Source: CALMEC01 sp963765105 (lineage in GTDB: Bacteria; Actinomycetota; Thermoleophilia; Miltoncostaeales; Miltoncostaeaceae). Taken from it: DNA of 64,000 nucleotides. A program made the translations under genes and the position numbers. Below the pieces are notes generated by a model, which saw only the letters and a list, made by a program, of their open reading frames with translations, was not told the origin of the DNA and searched no databases. Numbering within the stretch: position 1 is the stretch's first letter; every line of letters begins with the position of its first letter. Positions 25,762 through 35,667 of this stretch are shown here, one piece after another. The stretch spans positions 372,001 through 436,000 of the forward strand of contig CAVXUW010000004.1 in the NCBI GenBank assembly GCA_963765105.1, written 5' to 3'.

Positions 25762-28700
25762 GCAGCGGCGGCAACGGCGTCGAGGAGGGCATCGAGCACG
25801 CCATCAGCCACTTCCAGACGCTCGTGTGGGGCACTCGGTGCAGGTACGGATACGGTGCGCTCGGCCGATGAGTACACCGCTCGCGGTTGGGCATCGCGCA
25901 GCGCGCGCAACCCCGCGCTGGTAAGCGCGACCGGGGCCAGCGTAACGCGCCCTTGGCGCACCATCAGGTGCGTGCCTCCAGCGCGCACCAACTTGAGCTT
26001 GAGTCGCTGCACTGTGATCAGGGCCTCCACCGGTGGTGGGATGGGGCCGAAACGGTCCGTGAGCTCATCACTGAGTTGGACGAGCGCCTCCTGATCGGCC
26101 AGCGCGATACGACGATGCAGATCGATCTTCGCGGCTTCGAAGCCCACGTAGTCGGTGGGGATGTAGGCCGAAATCGGGATCTCGACGCGGGCATCCTGCT
26201 CGGGCGCAAGCTCACCACGGCGGGCGGCGATGGCGTCGCTCAGCATCTGCAGGTACAGCTCAAAACCGACGGCGGCCACATGGCCACTTTGCTCGTCGCC
26301 GAGGAGGTTGCCGGCGCCACGAATCTCGAGGTCGCGCATGGCGATGCGCAAGCCGCTTCCCAACTCGGTGTAGTCGGCCACCGCGCGCAGGCGGGCCGCG
26401 GCATCACGTGTGAGTTCGGAGTCACTGGGGTAGAGCAGGTACGCGTGGGCAGCCACGGTTGACCGGCCGACACGTCCGCGCAGTTGGTAGAGCTGCGACA
26501 GGCCCAGGAGGTCCGCGCGTTCGACGACGAGGGTGTTGGCGTTGGGGACGTCCAGCCCGGCTTCGATGATCGTGGTTGAGACGAGGACATCCGCTTCACC
26601 ACGCAGGAACTGGAGCATTACCTCCTCGAGCTCGTTCTCCCCCATCTGACCGTGTGCCACCAGCACCCGCTGCTCCGGCACAAGGCGGCGAACGCTCTCG
26701 GCCGCCTCTTCGATGGTCTCTACGCGGTTGTGCAGCCAGAAGCTCTGTCCGCCGCGCTCGCGTTCACGCTCCAACGCCTCCGTGACGAGCTGCTCGTCGA
26801 ACTCGCCGACGTGAGTGGCGATGGCCCGCCGTCCGGCAGGGGGCGTTTCGATGACGCTGATGTCCCGCATACCCGACAGCGACATCTGCAGGGTGCGAGG
26901 AATCGGCGTTGCCGAGAGCGACAGCACGTCCACGCGCAGGCGCAGTTGACGCAGTGCCTCCTTCTGGGCCACGCCAAACCGCTGTTCCTCATCGAGGATG
27001 ACGAGTCCCAGGTCCTTGGGCTGCACGTCCATGGCCAACAGTCGGTGGGTGCCGACGAGAATGTCGAGTTTGCCCTCGCGGAAGTTGGCAATCACCTGTT
27101 TGGTATCGGCCGGGGTTCGGAGACGACTGACCATGTCGATCTCGACCGGGGTTTCGGAAAAGCGTTCACGGAAAGTGCCGAGGTGCTGTCCCGCCAGAAG
27201 TGTCGTCGGCACCAACACCAGCACTTGCTTGCCGTCCATGGCGGCTTTGTAGGCGGCGCGCATTGCCACCTCCGTCTTACCGAAGCCCACGTCGCCACAG
27301 ATGAGGCGGTCCATGGGCCGGTCGCGCTCCATGTCACCCATCACCTCGTCGATGGCGCGTTCCTGGTCGGGGGTCTCCCGGTAAGCGAACCCGCGCTCGA
27401 AGGCGCTCATGGCCTCCTCATTCTCCGGGTAGGCGTAGCCCTCCACTCGTCCACGGGTCTCATAGAGAGCAAAGAGCTCACCGGCCATCTCGTGCACCGC
27501 GGCGCGGGCCCGGGCCTTGAGCCTCTCCCACGCCTTGCCGCCCAGCTTCGACAGGGGCGGAGCTGATCCGTCGGAGCCGATATAGCGGGTGACCTTGTCG
27601 AGTTGGTCCTGGGGAACCCACACTCGGTCCTCACCGGCAAATGCCAGGGCAAGGTAGTCGCGCGTAACGTTAGCGACGGTCTGTGTTTCGAAACCGACCA
27701 GCCGTCCGATGCCGTGGTCTTCGTGAACCACATGGTCACCGACGCGCAGCTCCATGAAACTGCGCAGTCGCCGGCCCATCGGCATGCGATCGCTGGCGCG
27801 GCGTCGCCGCAGGATCTCGTGCTCGGGGATGACGGCGATGCCGAGGTCCGCCGAGATGAAGCCCGTCCGGATCGGCAGATGAGTGAACGAAATCGCGCCC
27901 GGGGGTGGCGCGATCTGACGGGTATCAATGATGGTGGGCCGGATGCGCTCCAGGTTGTGGGCGGCGCGCTCCATTTCTCCCCGACGCGCGAAGCAGACGA
28001 GTACGCGTAGTCCTCCGCCGGCCAGGCGGCTGAGTTCGGCGCCCGCCTCGGTGATTCCGCGTGAGGCAAACCGCGCCTCGCGCGCGTCGACCACGCCACC
28101 CTCACCACCGGCGGGCGGTGCCAGGTCGAGTGTCGCGCGGCTCTCAAGCTCGTCGAGAAGCGCGGACGGATCATCCACGCCACCCGCCGCGGCCTGGTCT
28201 TCCACCAACTCCAACGCTTGCGCGAGCGCGTTCGCGTGCTGATTGGGGGCCAAGCGCACGACAGCCACCGAGGGCACGTGGGCCAGCGCACTGTCAAGCG
28301 CATCGTCGGCGGGTTCAGCGGCGGGCCACACGTCGACGTGGTCGACTTGGCGGATCGTCACCTGGGTAAACGCCGAGAACACCCGAAGCTCGTCGATGTC
28401 GTCGCCGAACAGGTCGATCCGCACCGGTTGATCGGCGGTCGTGGGGTACACATCCACAATGCCGCCGCGCACAGCCATCTCACCACGTTCCTCGACCTGC
28501 GCCACGCGCTCGTAGCCCAAGGCGGCGAGAAGGTCCACGAGCTCCCCGTCAACCGAGCCGCCGCGTTTCAGCACGAGGGGTTTGGGCGGAGCGGTGGGAA
28601 CGCGCTCGGCGAGAGCGGCCACACTCGAGAGCACGATCGTTCCCGGTCGACCAATAAGGCCACGTGCTCGGGCACGTTGGCCCACCAAGTGTGGTGAGGG

Positions 28701-28982
28701 CCCCACGCGCCCGCCGCTGGGCACACCACGCGAGGGCCAGAGGGCCGTGGCGTCCGAACCATGCAGGGCCACCAACTCCGCGGCCAGGTCGCGGGCTTCG
28801 TCGTCGGTGGGCGCGACGATCAGAAGCGGCCGCATGCTCTCGCGGTGGAGTGTGGCCATAAGGAACGGCCATGCGGGCCGGCTGATGGCGATGGCGTCGA
28901 CCGTCGCGTCGCGTTTCAGGCGCGTAATCGCGGCGTCGATGGCCCGTACGCCGCGGAACATCGTGTCGAGCGCGTCGCTCAT
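25758..28982 (-). CDS. mfd: transcription-repair coupling factor Mfd
   Basis: ATP-dependent translocase of 1074 residues that removes RNA polymerase stalled at DNA damage and recruits UvrA. In order: an N-terminal UvrB-like region, the RNA-polymerase-interacting module (RVGDHVVHEDHGIGRLVGFE), the RecG-like helicase core with Walker A GDVGFGKTEVAMRA and DEEQ box ILDEEQRFG, motif III SATPIPRTLQMSL, and the C-terminal TRCF domain (AYIPTDYVGFEAAKIDLHRR). It is coupled by 4-bp overlaps to pth upstream and the foldase gene downstream. Confidence 0.97.
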   Translation of the reverse strand: MSDALDTMFRGVRAIDAAITRLKRDATVDAIAISRPAWPFLMATLHRESMRPLLIVAPTDDEARDLAAELVALHGSDATALWPSRGVPSGGRVGPSPHLVGQRARARGLIGRPGTIVLSSVAALAERVPTAPPKPLVLKRGGSVDGELVDLLAALGYERVAQVEERGEMAVRGGIVDVYPTTADQPVRIDLFGDDIDELRVFSAFTQVTIRQVDHVDVWPAAEPADDALDSALAHVPSVAVVRLAPNQHANALAQALELVEDQAAAGGVDDPSALLDELESRATLDLAPPAGGEGGVVDAREARFASRGITEAGAELSRLAGGGLRVLVCFARRGEMERAAHNLERIRPTIIDTRQIAPPPGAISFTHLPIRTGFISADLGIAVIPEHEILRRRRASDRMPMGRRLRSFMELRVGDHVVHEDHGIGRLVGFETQTVANVTRDYLALAFAGEDRVWVPQDQLDKVTRYIGSDGSAPPLSKLGGKAWERLKARARAAVHEMAGELFALYETRGRVEGYAYPENEEAMSAFERGFAYRETPDQERAIDEVMGDMERDRPMDRLICGDVGFGKTEVAMRAAYKAAMDGKQVLVLVPTTLLAGQHLGTFRERFSETPVEIDMVSRLRTPADTKQVIANFREGKLDILVGTHRLLAMDVQPKDLGLVILDEEQRFGVAQKEALRQLRLRVDVLSLSATPIPRTLQMSLSGMRDISVIETPPAGRRAIATHVGEFDEQLVTEALERERERGGQSFWLHNRVETIEEAAESVRRLVPEQRVLVAHGQMGENELEEVMLQFLRGEADVLVSTTIIEAGLDVPNANTLVVERADLLGLSQLYQLRGRVGRSTVAAHAYLLYPSDSELTRDAAARLRAVADYTELGSGLRIAMRDLEIRGAGNLLGDEQSGHVAAVGFELYLQMLSDAIAARRGELAPEQDARVEIPISAYIPTDYVGFEAAKIDLHRRIALADQEALVQLSDELTDRFGPIPPPVEALITVQRLKLKLVRAGGTHLMVRQGRVTLAPVALTSAGLRALRDAQPRAVYSSAERTVSVPAPSAPHERLEVADGVLDALLDAVAAAA

Positions 28983-29659
28983 AGCGGCTTGGGAGCGGAC
29001 GGCGCGTCCGGCTCGGTCGTCTCGTTGGGAGCCAACTCGGCGTCGCGTCGCTCACGGCGTTGGCGTGCGCGGGCGCCAGGTTCGGAGGCATGAAAACGTG
29101 CGATCGCGCCGCCGATGCCGTCGGCGACAGCGGCCTCAACCATCTCGCGACCACGCGTGATCATCGCTGTCACCGCCGCTGCGGGCTCGTTGAAACCGAT
29201 GAGCACCCAGTCGGCCTGGTCCCCGCGAAACTGTGGGGGCGGCCGGTCGATACCGAGCCGGACACGAGGGTACTCGGGGCTGCCCAGGCCCTCGTTGATC
29301 GAGCGCAGGCCGTTGTGACCCCCGTGGCCGCCGCCCGCCTTGCCGCGAACGATGCCAAAGGGCAGGTCGAGATCATCGTGAACCACCAACACCTGCTGGG
29401 GCACGAGCTTCAACGCGCCGACAGCCGGTCCAACCGCCTGGCCGGAGAGGTTCATGTACGTCGTCGGAATGAGCAGCGCCAGATGGCCATTCGGCCCGGA
29501 CACCTCGGCGTAACGCCCGGCGTACTTGTTGGCGAAACGCCGCACGCCCAGTTGCTCGGCGAACTCCTCAACGACGCGTTGCCCCGCGTTGTGGCGGGTG
29601 CGGGCATATCGCGGTCCGGGGTTGCCGAGCCCGACAACCAGCCGGATCGGCAGATCCAT
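28979..29659 (-). CDS. pth: peptidyl-tRNA hydrolase
   Basis: Recycles tRNA from prematurely released peptidyl-tRNA. The protein is 226 residues with VVGLGNPGPRYARTRHNAGQ (the catalytic His lies in RHNAG), TYMNLSGQAV and VVHDDLDLPFG with the catalytic Asp, then GGHGGHNGLRSI. The last about 35 residues are a charged extension beyond the usual end. It follows rplY by 12 bp and overlaps mfd by 4 bp, the common rplY-pth-mfd arrangement. Confidence 0.96.
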   Translation of the reverse strand: MDLPIRLVVGLGNPGPRYARTRHNAGQRVVEEFAEQLGVRRFANKYAGRYAEVSGPNGHLALLIPTTYMNLSGQAVGPAVGALKLVPQQVLVVHDDLDLPFGIVRGKAGGGHGGHNGLRSINEGLGSPEYPRVRLGIDRPPPQFRGDQADWVLIGFNEPAAAVTAMITRGREMVEAAVADGIGGAIARFHASEPGARARQRRERRDAELAPNETTEPDAPSAPKPL

Positions 29660-29671
29660 TCGGTCGATGCG

Positions 29672-30322
29672 TTACTCGTCAGAGTCGTCGTCGCGCTCGC
29701 CAACGACCTCGGGCTCGGACTCGCCCTCTTCGCCCTCTTCCGTCTCTGGCGCTTCGACGCGCGATGCCGCCGTCACCGACGCGACGACCGTTTCCGGATC
29801 GCCGATGATCTCGACACCCGCCGGGACCGTGAGGTCGCTGATATGAAGTACGTCGCCGGCCTCGAGGCCAGAAACATCCACCGCGATGCTGTCCGGGATG
29901 GCGTCGGGGAGTGCGCTGATCGTGATCTCGTGCACCGGCTGGCCGAGGACGCCACCGTCGCGCACACCGACGGCGATGCCATCGAGGATGAGCGGCACGT
30001 TGGCCTGGACGGCCACCTTGAGGTCGACCTGCTGGAAGTCGACATGTAAGAGCTCGACACGAATGGGGCTGAGCTGCCAGTCCTTGAGGAGAGCGGGAAC
30101 GGTGTCGTGCCCGTCGACGCTGATCTCGAACACCGCCGTCTTGCCGTGCTCACCGTGAATAGCGCGCATCAGCTCACGCGCGGGCATCGTGAATGAGATG
30201 GAATCCTCACCCACCCGGTAGAGCACACCGGGGACGAGACCGTCGCGACGCAGACGGCGCGTGATGGTCGTTCCGAACTGGGTTCGGGGGGCTGCGGTGA
30301 GTTGAACGTGATCAGACGACAT
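29672..30322 (-). CDS. rplY: ribosomal protein bL25 (Ctc/TL5 form)
   Basis: 5S rRNA-binding protein of 216 residues. Start chosen at ATG 30320-30322, preceded by AGGAG with 5-nt spacing. The N-terminal L25 domain reads LTAAPRTQFGTTITRRLRRD then GLVPGVLYRVG; the second TL5 beta domain spans about residues 95-185 (VDLKVAVQANVPLILDGIAV). The C-terminal 30 residues are highly acidic (ETEEGEEGESEPE), as in several actinobacterial Ctc proteins. First gene of rplY-pth-mfd. Confidence 0.95.
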   Translation of the reverse strand: MSSDHVQLTAAPRTQFGTTITRRLRRDGLVPGVLYRVGEDSISFTMPARELMRAIHGEHGKTAVFEISVDGHDTVPALLKDWQLSPIRVELLHVDFQQVDLKVAVQANVPLILDGIAVGVRDGGVLGQPVHEITISALPDAIPDSIAVDVSGLEAGDVLHISDLTVPAGVEIIGDPETVVASVTAASRVEAPETEEGEEGESEPEVVGERDDDSDE

Positions 30323-30674
30323 GCAAGCTCCTGGCGGATGAACAGCGACCGTGCACTCTAGCGAAGCGGGCGCGACACCGCGAGTGGACATGCACGCCGC
30401 GATCGCGCGAACCTCTCACGCCCTCTGTTAGTCCGAGCAACCAAATCCATGCGTCGTTGAGGAGCGTTCCGTCGGACCTGTCGTTCCAGCGCACCCCGCC
30501 GAAGCCAAGAACGCCCGCGCCAACGCCGGCGACGCTTCGCGTTGCTCGTCAGAAACCACCTCACACGGAGCACCCGGGCCAGAGCGGACTGCGTGTTTCG
30601 AGCCGTGAGAAGCTCTCGACTGCGCTCTCCCAACGCTCTCGTTACGCCGCGACGACAGCATCGGTCACAACGGT
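30323..30674. other. 352-bp region between prs and rplY, no supported gene
   Basis: Frames here are short, Arg-rich and lack recognisable motifs. It probably holds the rplY promoter and leader; the only clear element is the AGGAG before rplY. No tRNA or strong terminator was seen. Confidence 0.4.
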
Positions 30675-31685
30675 CTAGAAGAGCTGATTCTCTCCTTCGA
30701 ACACGTCGCTCACCGATTCGTCGTTGAAGACGTTCTTGATGCAGTCGGCAAGGATCTGACCGGCAGGGAGCTGCAGGATGATCGGGGGTGCGCCGTCACG
30801 GAGCGGCACCGTGTCGGTCACCACGATGCGCTCGATGTCGTCGCAGCGTTCCAGTCGCTCGAACGCCGGGGGCGAGAACAGGCCGTGCGTCGCCGCACAG
30901 TAGACCTTGGTGGCCCCGTTCTCACGGACCTTCTTCGCGCCCTCAACGAGCGTCCCGGCGGTATCGATCATGTCGTCGATCATGATGGCGACCTTGCCCG
31001 AGACGTCACCGATCAGCATCGTCATCTCAACCTCACTGTGCTCAGGACGTTGCTTCGTGAGCACGGCAAGTTGGGCGCCAAGCTTCTCTGCGAAGTGGCT
31101 GGCCAGCTTCGCGCGGCCCGCGTCCGGGGACACCACGACGAGGCGCTCGCCCTCCAACTCGGGAAGGTCGCGGAAGTACTGGGCGAGGATCGGAACCGCG
31201 GTCATGTGGTCGACCGGGATGTTGAAGAAGCCCTGAACCTGGCCGGCGTGGAGGTCCATTGTCAGTACCCGATCGATGCCGACGGCTTGAAGAATATCGG
31301 CGATCATTTTCGCGGTGATCGGCTCGCGCGGGGCGCTCTTTTTATCCTGCCGCGAGTAGCCATACCAGGGCATCACCGCGGTGATCCGACGCGCCGACGC
31401 GAGCTTCGCCGCGTTGATCATAAGGAGCAACTCGACGAGGCTGTCGTTGACCGACTGGCGCAGGCCATTGGAGACGCTGCACGTAGACTGAACGAGGAAC
31501 ACGTCGGCGCCGCGGATGCTGTCTTCAAATCGCGCGTAGATCTCACCGTTGGCGAACGACTTCGCGTGAACGACGCCCAGGTCGATGCCGAGGCGCGCCG
31601 CGATGTCTTCCCCCAGTGCCGTGCTGGACCGCCCCGCAAACACCATCATGCGGCGTGCGTCATCCCGCGTCAGTTCTGTGGTCAC
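30675..31685 (-). CDS. prs: ribose-phosphate pyrophosphokinase
   Basis: Makes PRPP from ribose 5-phosphate and ATP for nucleotide, His and Trp synthesis. The protein is 336 residues. Motifs: FANGEIYARFEDSIRGADVF, the ATP-loop PWYGYSRQDKK, the metal-binding MTMDLHAGQVQGFFNIPVDH in part (LTMDLHAGQVQGFF), and the PRPP-binding loop MIDDMIDTAGTL. GTG start overlaps the glmU stop by 4 bp. The glmU-prs pairing is typical of many Gram-positives. Confidence 0.96.
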   Translation of the reverse strand: MTTELTRDDARRMMVFAGRSSTALGEDIAARLGIDLGVVHAKSFANGEIYARFEDSIRGADVFLVQSTCSVSNGLRQSVNDSLVELLLMINAAKLASARRITAVMPWYGYSRQDKKSAPREPITAKMIADILQAVGIDRVLTMDLHAGQVQGFFNIPVDHMTAVPILAQYFRDLPELEGERLVVVSPDAGRAKLASHFAEKLGAQLAVLTKQRPEHSEVEMTMLIGDVSGKVAIMIDDMIDTAGTLVEGAKKVRENGATKVYCAATHGLFSPPAFERLERCDDIERIVVTDTVPLRDGAPPIILQLPAGQILADCIKNVFNDESVSDVFEGENQLF

Positions 31686-33073
31686 CGACCCCCCTTGCCG
31701 TCGCGTTTCATCGCTGCACGTGCTTTTGCCTCGGCGCGTTTGGTGAAGTTCTCGCGATTTTCCTGCCGTGCCCGTGCGATGCCCAGCGCGCCGTCGGGGA
31801 CATCGTGGGTAATGATCGAGCCGGCCGCAGTCATGGCGTCGTCCCCAATGCTAACGGGTGCGACGAACACACAGTCCGACCCGGTCTTTACCCGCGCCCC
31901 GATGAACGTACGGTGTTTGCGAAAACCGTCGTAATTGGCCGTGATGTTTCCGGCTCCAATATTGGTGCGCTCGCCGATATCGGCATCACCGATGTACGAC
32001 AGGTGCGGCACCTTGGAGTTGCGACCCACCCGGGAGTTCTTCACCTCGACGTAGGTGCCGATCTTCGCCCCATCCTCCACAACGACCCCGGGACGCACGT
32101 AGGCGAAGGGGCCAACCTCGCAACCGTCGCCGATGCGTGAGTCGGAGAGGTGAGCCATCACGATGCGGGTGTCGTCGCCGATGACGCAGTCATTCACGAC
32201 GACGTCCGGGCCAACAGTGCAGCCGCGACCGATGCGGGTGGCGCCCCGCAGGTGTGTCCCGGGAAACAGGGTCGTGTCCGGGCCGACAGCGACACCGACG
32301 TCGACGTAGACCGCATCGGGGTCCGGCATCGAGACGCCGGCGGCGAGGAGGTCACCACGAATCTGATCGCGGATGAGTACTCCGCACGTGGCGAGCTCTG
32401 CCGGGCTGTTGACCCCGAGCACGACGCGCGCATCATCGGAGCGGTGAACCCGCACGAGGCCGGTGAGATGGACAAGTGCATCGGGCAGGTAGACCTCGCC
32501 CTGCGAGTTGTCGCGACCGACTTTGCGCAGAGCTCGCTCCAACTGTTTGCGATCGAAGATGTAGAGCCCGGCGTTGATCTCGTTGATGGCACGCTGATCG
32601 CGAGTGGCATCGCGCGCCTCAACCACCGTGACGCCCGTCGAGTCGCGAACGACGCGCCCGTAGGCGGCCGGGTCATCAACAATTGCGCTCACCAAGGTCG
32701 CGGCGGCACCCGAGCGCCGGTGACTGCGGATGAGCCGGCGCACGAGATCGCGGCTGATCAGCGGTGTATCGCCCGACAGCACCAGCACGGTGTCGCAGGA
32801 GCGGTCCAGACGGCGAAGGCCCACCTGAACGGCGTGGCCGGTACCGAGTTGGTCACGTTGAATCGCCACGACACACGAGGCGGGAAGGACGGAGCGCACA
32901 TCCTCGGCCCCGTGCCCCAACACCGCGACGGTGTGATCGATACGCGCCCCGGACAGCGCATCGAGCACCCAGGAGATCAGCGGACGCCCGGCAACGGGAT
33001 GGAGCACTTTTGGCAGGCGGGACTTCATCCGCGTTCCTTGACCCGCCGCCATCACGACTGCACCAATCTTCAT
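31682..33073 (-). CDS. glmU: bifunctional GlmU (UDP-GlcNAc synthesis)
   Basis: Two-domain enzyme of 463 residues. The N-terminal uridyltransferase begins AVVMAAGQGTRMKSRLPKVL and has the GTGHAVQVGL and SGDTPLI motifs; the C-terminal acetyltransferase is a left-handed beta-helix of hexapeptide repeats from about residue 255 (with HLSYIGDADIGERTNIGAG). It supplies UDP-GlcNAc for peptidoglycan and teichoic or other glycans. It is immediately downstream of tRNA-Gln and overlaps prs. Confidence 0.97.
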   Translation of the reverse strand: MKIGAVVMAAGQGTRMKSRLPKVLHPVAGRPLISWVLDALSGARIDHTVAVLGHGAEDVRSVLPASCVVAIQRDQLGTGHAVQVGLRRLDRSCDTVLVLSGDTPLISRDLVRRLIRSHRRSGAAATLVSAIVDDPAAYGRVVRDSTGVTVVEARDATRDQRAINEINAGLYIFDRKQLERALRKVGRDNSQGEVYLPDALVHLTGLVRVHRSDDARVVLGVNSPAELATCGVLIRDQIRGDLLAAGVSMPDPDAVYVDVGVAVGPDTTLFPGTHLRGATRIGRGCTVGPDVVVNDCVIGDDTRIVMAHLSDSRIGDGCEVGPFAYVRPGVVVEDGAKIGTYVEVKNSRVGRNSKVPHLSYIGDADIGERTNIGAGNITANYDGFRKHRTFIGARVKTGSDCVFVAPVSIGDDAMTAAGSIITHDVPDGALGIARARQENRENFTKRAEAKARAAMKRDGKGGR

Positions 33074-33104
33074 CCGTGTCCGAGCCTTTTCCTTGCGCGT
33101 GAAC

Positions 33105-33178
33105 TGGTTGGGGCGGGAGGATTCGAACCCCCGATCGCGGGACCAAAACCCGCTGCCTTACCACTTGGCTACGCCCCA
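33105..33178 (-). tRNA. tRNA-Gln (anticodon TTG)
   Basis: On the minus strand the 5' arm TGGGGCG pairs with 3' CGCCCCA, followed by A-CCA encoded in the DNA. The D arm contains AGCCAAGTGGTAAGGC, the anticodon arm is GCGGG-TTTTGGT-CCCGC giving anticodon TTG, and the T arm has GGTTCGAATCC. The U1-A72 pair is typical of bacterial tRNA-Gln. It lies 31 bp upstream of glmU in the same orientation. Confidence 0.97.
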
Positions 33179-33263
33179 CCGGGGAGGTCGACGAGTATAG
33201 CCACGCCTTCAACAGGCTTAGAAAGAGTGAAGGTTTTCGTCGCCGAGCCCGATAGCAAGAGGG

Positions 33264-35600
33264 ATGGACGCGCCGACGCCCACAACCCCGCTTTCCCAAA
33301 CACCGCGCACACGAATGCTGCGCGCGGCGACGCTCGTGGGCGCCCTCGCCTTCGTGGCCGCCAGCATCGTCGTCGGTGTTCGCAACTCCTCGGAACGTGC
33401 GCGCGAAAAACAACACGCACAGCTCGTCGGGCTGTCGCGTGATCACGCATCCGCCCTCGACGCCTACTTTGCGCGATCTCGCGAGATCAACCTCCTCGCA
33501 GCACAAAACCCCGCCTTTCGTGACTTCGTCAATCTCGAAGGAGATCTCACCACGAAGGTCACGGCCAAAGGTCGCGAGATCCGCAACGTGAACGAAGCAC
33601 TCGCCTATCTCGAGAAGCTCTACCCGGGCCAGATCGGGGAGGCGTGTCTCATCGACAAGTCCGGGGCCGAAAGCGCCCGGGTCGTCCATGGCAAGCACGC
33701 CCATGTCCACGAGCTGTCGACCGACGAATCAAAGAACCCGTTCTTTGCCCCGACCTTTGCGCTTCCGGCAGGCGAGGTGCACCAGGCACGACCGTACGTC
33801 TCGCCCGACACGAACGAATGGGTGATCTCCAACTCAACGCCCATCTCCTCCGCGGACGGCCACAAGCACGCCATCCTCCACTTCGAGGTCACGCTTGAGA
33901 GCTTTCGTCGCTCCCTCGCCTCAGCGGCTGACGGAGTTGTCGTTCGCATCACCGATCGCGCCAGCGGCCGCGTCATCCTCGACAGTCGCTACGCACCGTC
34001 CGGGAAGCAACCGTTGGGACGCCCCAAGGATGCCGAACTTGTCCCGGTGGTCGCCGGCCGCGCCGACGCAGGCGTGTCGACCCGGGGCAACACTCGACTT
34101 GCCTACAACCCCGTGGGTGGACAAAAGGGGAACGCGAACAAGTGGGTCGTGGTGACGTCGGCCCCACTTGCCACCGGGTTCTCCCTCTCGACGATCGGGC
34201 TCGACGCGATCCTCCTGATCCTCGCCGCGGTTGCGATGTTGATCCTCGCGGGTTTGGGGATGCGGGGATATCAGCGCCAGCTGCGTACTGCGGCCGAAAC
34301 CGACGCGCTGACGGGGTTGGGCAACCGAACGCAATTCGTCGAGCGCATTCACCACGCGTTGGCTGCGGGGCGACGCGAAGCGCGCCTTTCCGCAGTAGTG
34401 CTGATCGACGTGGATCGCTTCAAGGACATCAATGACGCCCTCGGCCACGCGGCGGGCGACAATCTGCTTCGTGAGGTTGGTCAGCGATTGACCGCCGCGA
34501 CCCGCCGGCATGACTCGATCGCGCGCCTTGGCGGCGATGAGTTCGCCGTTCTCCTTTCTCAGAGCGAGAGCCGCGAGGCGGTCCTGGCGACCGTCCGACG
34601 CCTTCTCTCCCAGCTCGATGAGCCATTCCGCATCTCCGACGTGTCTTTGGCCGTACGGGCGAGCGCCGGAATCGCCCTCGCCCCGGAGCACGGCACAAGT
34701 GGCGACGAGCTGCTGAAGCACGCCGACATCGCGATGTACGAATCAAAGAGGTCGAAGGGCGACGTGACCTTTTATCACGACGATCTCGATACGTTCGGGG
34801 CCGAACGGTTGGCACTCGTGTCCGACCTGCGCAGGGCACTCGAACGGAATGAACTCACGCTGGCTTTCCAGCCGAAGGTCGACCTGCGAAGCGGAGCTAT
34901 CGACGGCGTTGAGGCGCTCGTGCGTTGGGATCACCCCACACGCGGACTCCTTCTTCCCGGCGAATTTGTCCCGCTCGCCGAAACCGTCGGGCTGATCCAG
35001 GACCTCACGTCGTGTGTGATCACCCTCGCATTGATCCAGAGTCGCCGGTGGCTCGACGAAGGATTGGAGCTGCAGATTGCGGTCAACCTCTCCCCCCGGT
35101 GTATTCAGGATGCGGAGACCGTCGAGCTGACCCGTCGCGAACTGGCACGGCTGCAGGTACCGGCCCGGCTGCTCAAGTTCGAGATCACAGAGGGTTCGCT
35201 GGTCGGGGATACCCAACGGGCTGTGGATCTCATGGCCGAGCTTGCCGACATGGGCGTGACGCTGAGCGTCGATGACTACGGCACGGGCTACTCCTCCTTG
35301 TCCTACCTGAAGGACCTGCCCATTCACGAACTCAAGATCGACCGGTCGTTCCTCACTGATCCAACAGAGGAAGCCAGCCGCCGAATTGTGCGATCGACTG
35401 TGGAGCTGGGCCATCAACTCGGCCTGCGGATCGTCGCCGAAGGGGTCGAGCGCCCCGAGGCAATCCGTGCGCTCATCGAGATCGGCTGCGATAGCGCGCA
35501 GGGCTACTACTTCAGTGAGGCAATGCCGGCCGACGGGCTGATCGAGTGGTTGCGAGAGCGCAACCCCTCGATGCGGCAGACGCCGACGGCCGTTTCCTAG
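33264..35600 (+). CDS. membrane GGDEF-EAL protein with extracytoplasmic sensor
   Basis: c-di-GMP enzyme of 778 residues. A first membrane helix (about 18-38) and a second (LDAILLILAAVAMLILAGLG) bracket a roughly 270-residue outer domain resembling Cache sensors. The GGDEF domain has an intact RLGGDEFAVLL at about residue 423 (diguanylate cyclase). The EAL domain has GVEALVRWDHP, IAVNLSPR, FEITEGSL, DDYGTGYSS and LKIDRSF, so the phosphodiesterase also looks active. The start is ATG 33264 with GAGGG very close; a later ATG at 33315 is possible. The sensed ligand is unknown. Confidence 0.94.
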   Translation: MDAPTPTTPLSQTPRTRMLRAATLVGALAFVAASIVVGVRNSSERAREKQHAQLVGLSRDHASALDAYFARSREINLLAAQNPAFRDFVNLEGDLTTKVTAKGREIRNVNEALAYLEKLYPGQIGEACLIDKSGAESARVVHGKHAHVHELSTDESKNPFFAPTFALPAGEVHQARPYVSPDTNEWVISNSTPISSADGHKHAILHFEVTLESFRRSLASAADGVVVRITDRASGRVILDSRYAPSGKQPLGRPKDAELVPVVAGRADAGVSTRGNTRLAYNPVGGQKGNANKWVVVTSAPLATGFSLSTIGLDAILLILAAVAMLILAGLGMRGYQRQLRTAAETDALTGLGNRTQFVERIHHALAAGRREARLSAVVLIDVDRFKDINDALGHAAGDNLLREVGQRLTAATRRHDSIARLGGDEFAVLLSQSESREAVLATVRRLLSQLDEPFRISDVSLAVRASAGIALAPEHGTSGDELLKHADIAMYESKRSKGDVTFYHDDLDTFGAERLALVSDLRRALERNELTLAFQPKVDLRSGAIDGVEALVRWDHPTRGLLLPGEFVPLAETVGLIQDLTSCVITLALIQSRRWLDEGLELQIAVNLSPRCIQDAETVELTRRELARLQVPARLLKFEITEGSLVGDTQRAVDLMAELADMGVTLSVDDYGTGYSSLSYLKDLPIHELKIDRSFLTDPTEEASRRIVRSTVELGHQLGLRIVAEGVERPEAIRALIEIGCDSAQGYYFSEAMPADGLIEWLRERNPSMRQTPTAVS

Positions 35601-35667
35601 GGACACCGTGCGACGCTGAGGGCAACGGACGCTATCGTCTCTCCTGCTATCCCCCCAAGGAGCGTCG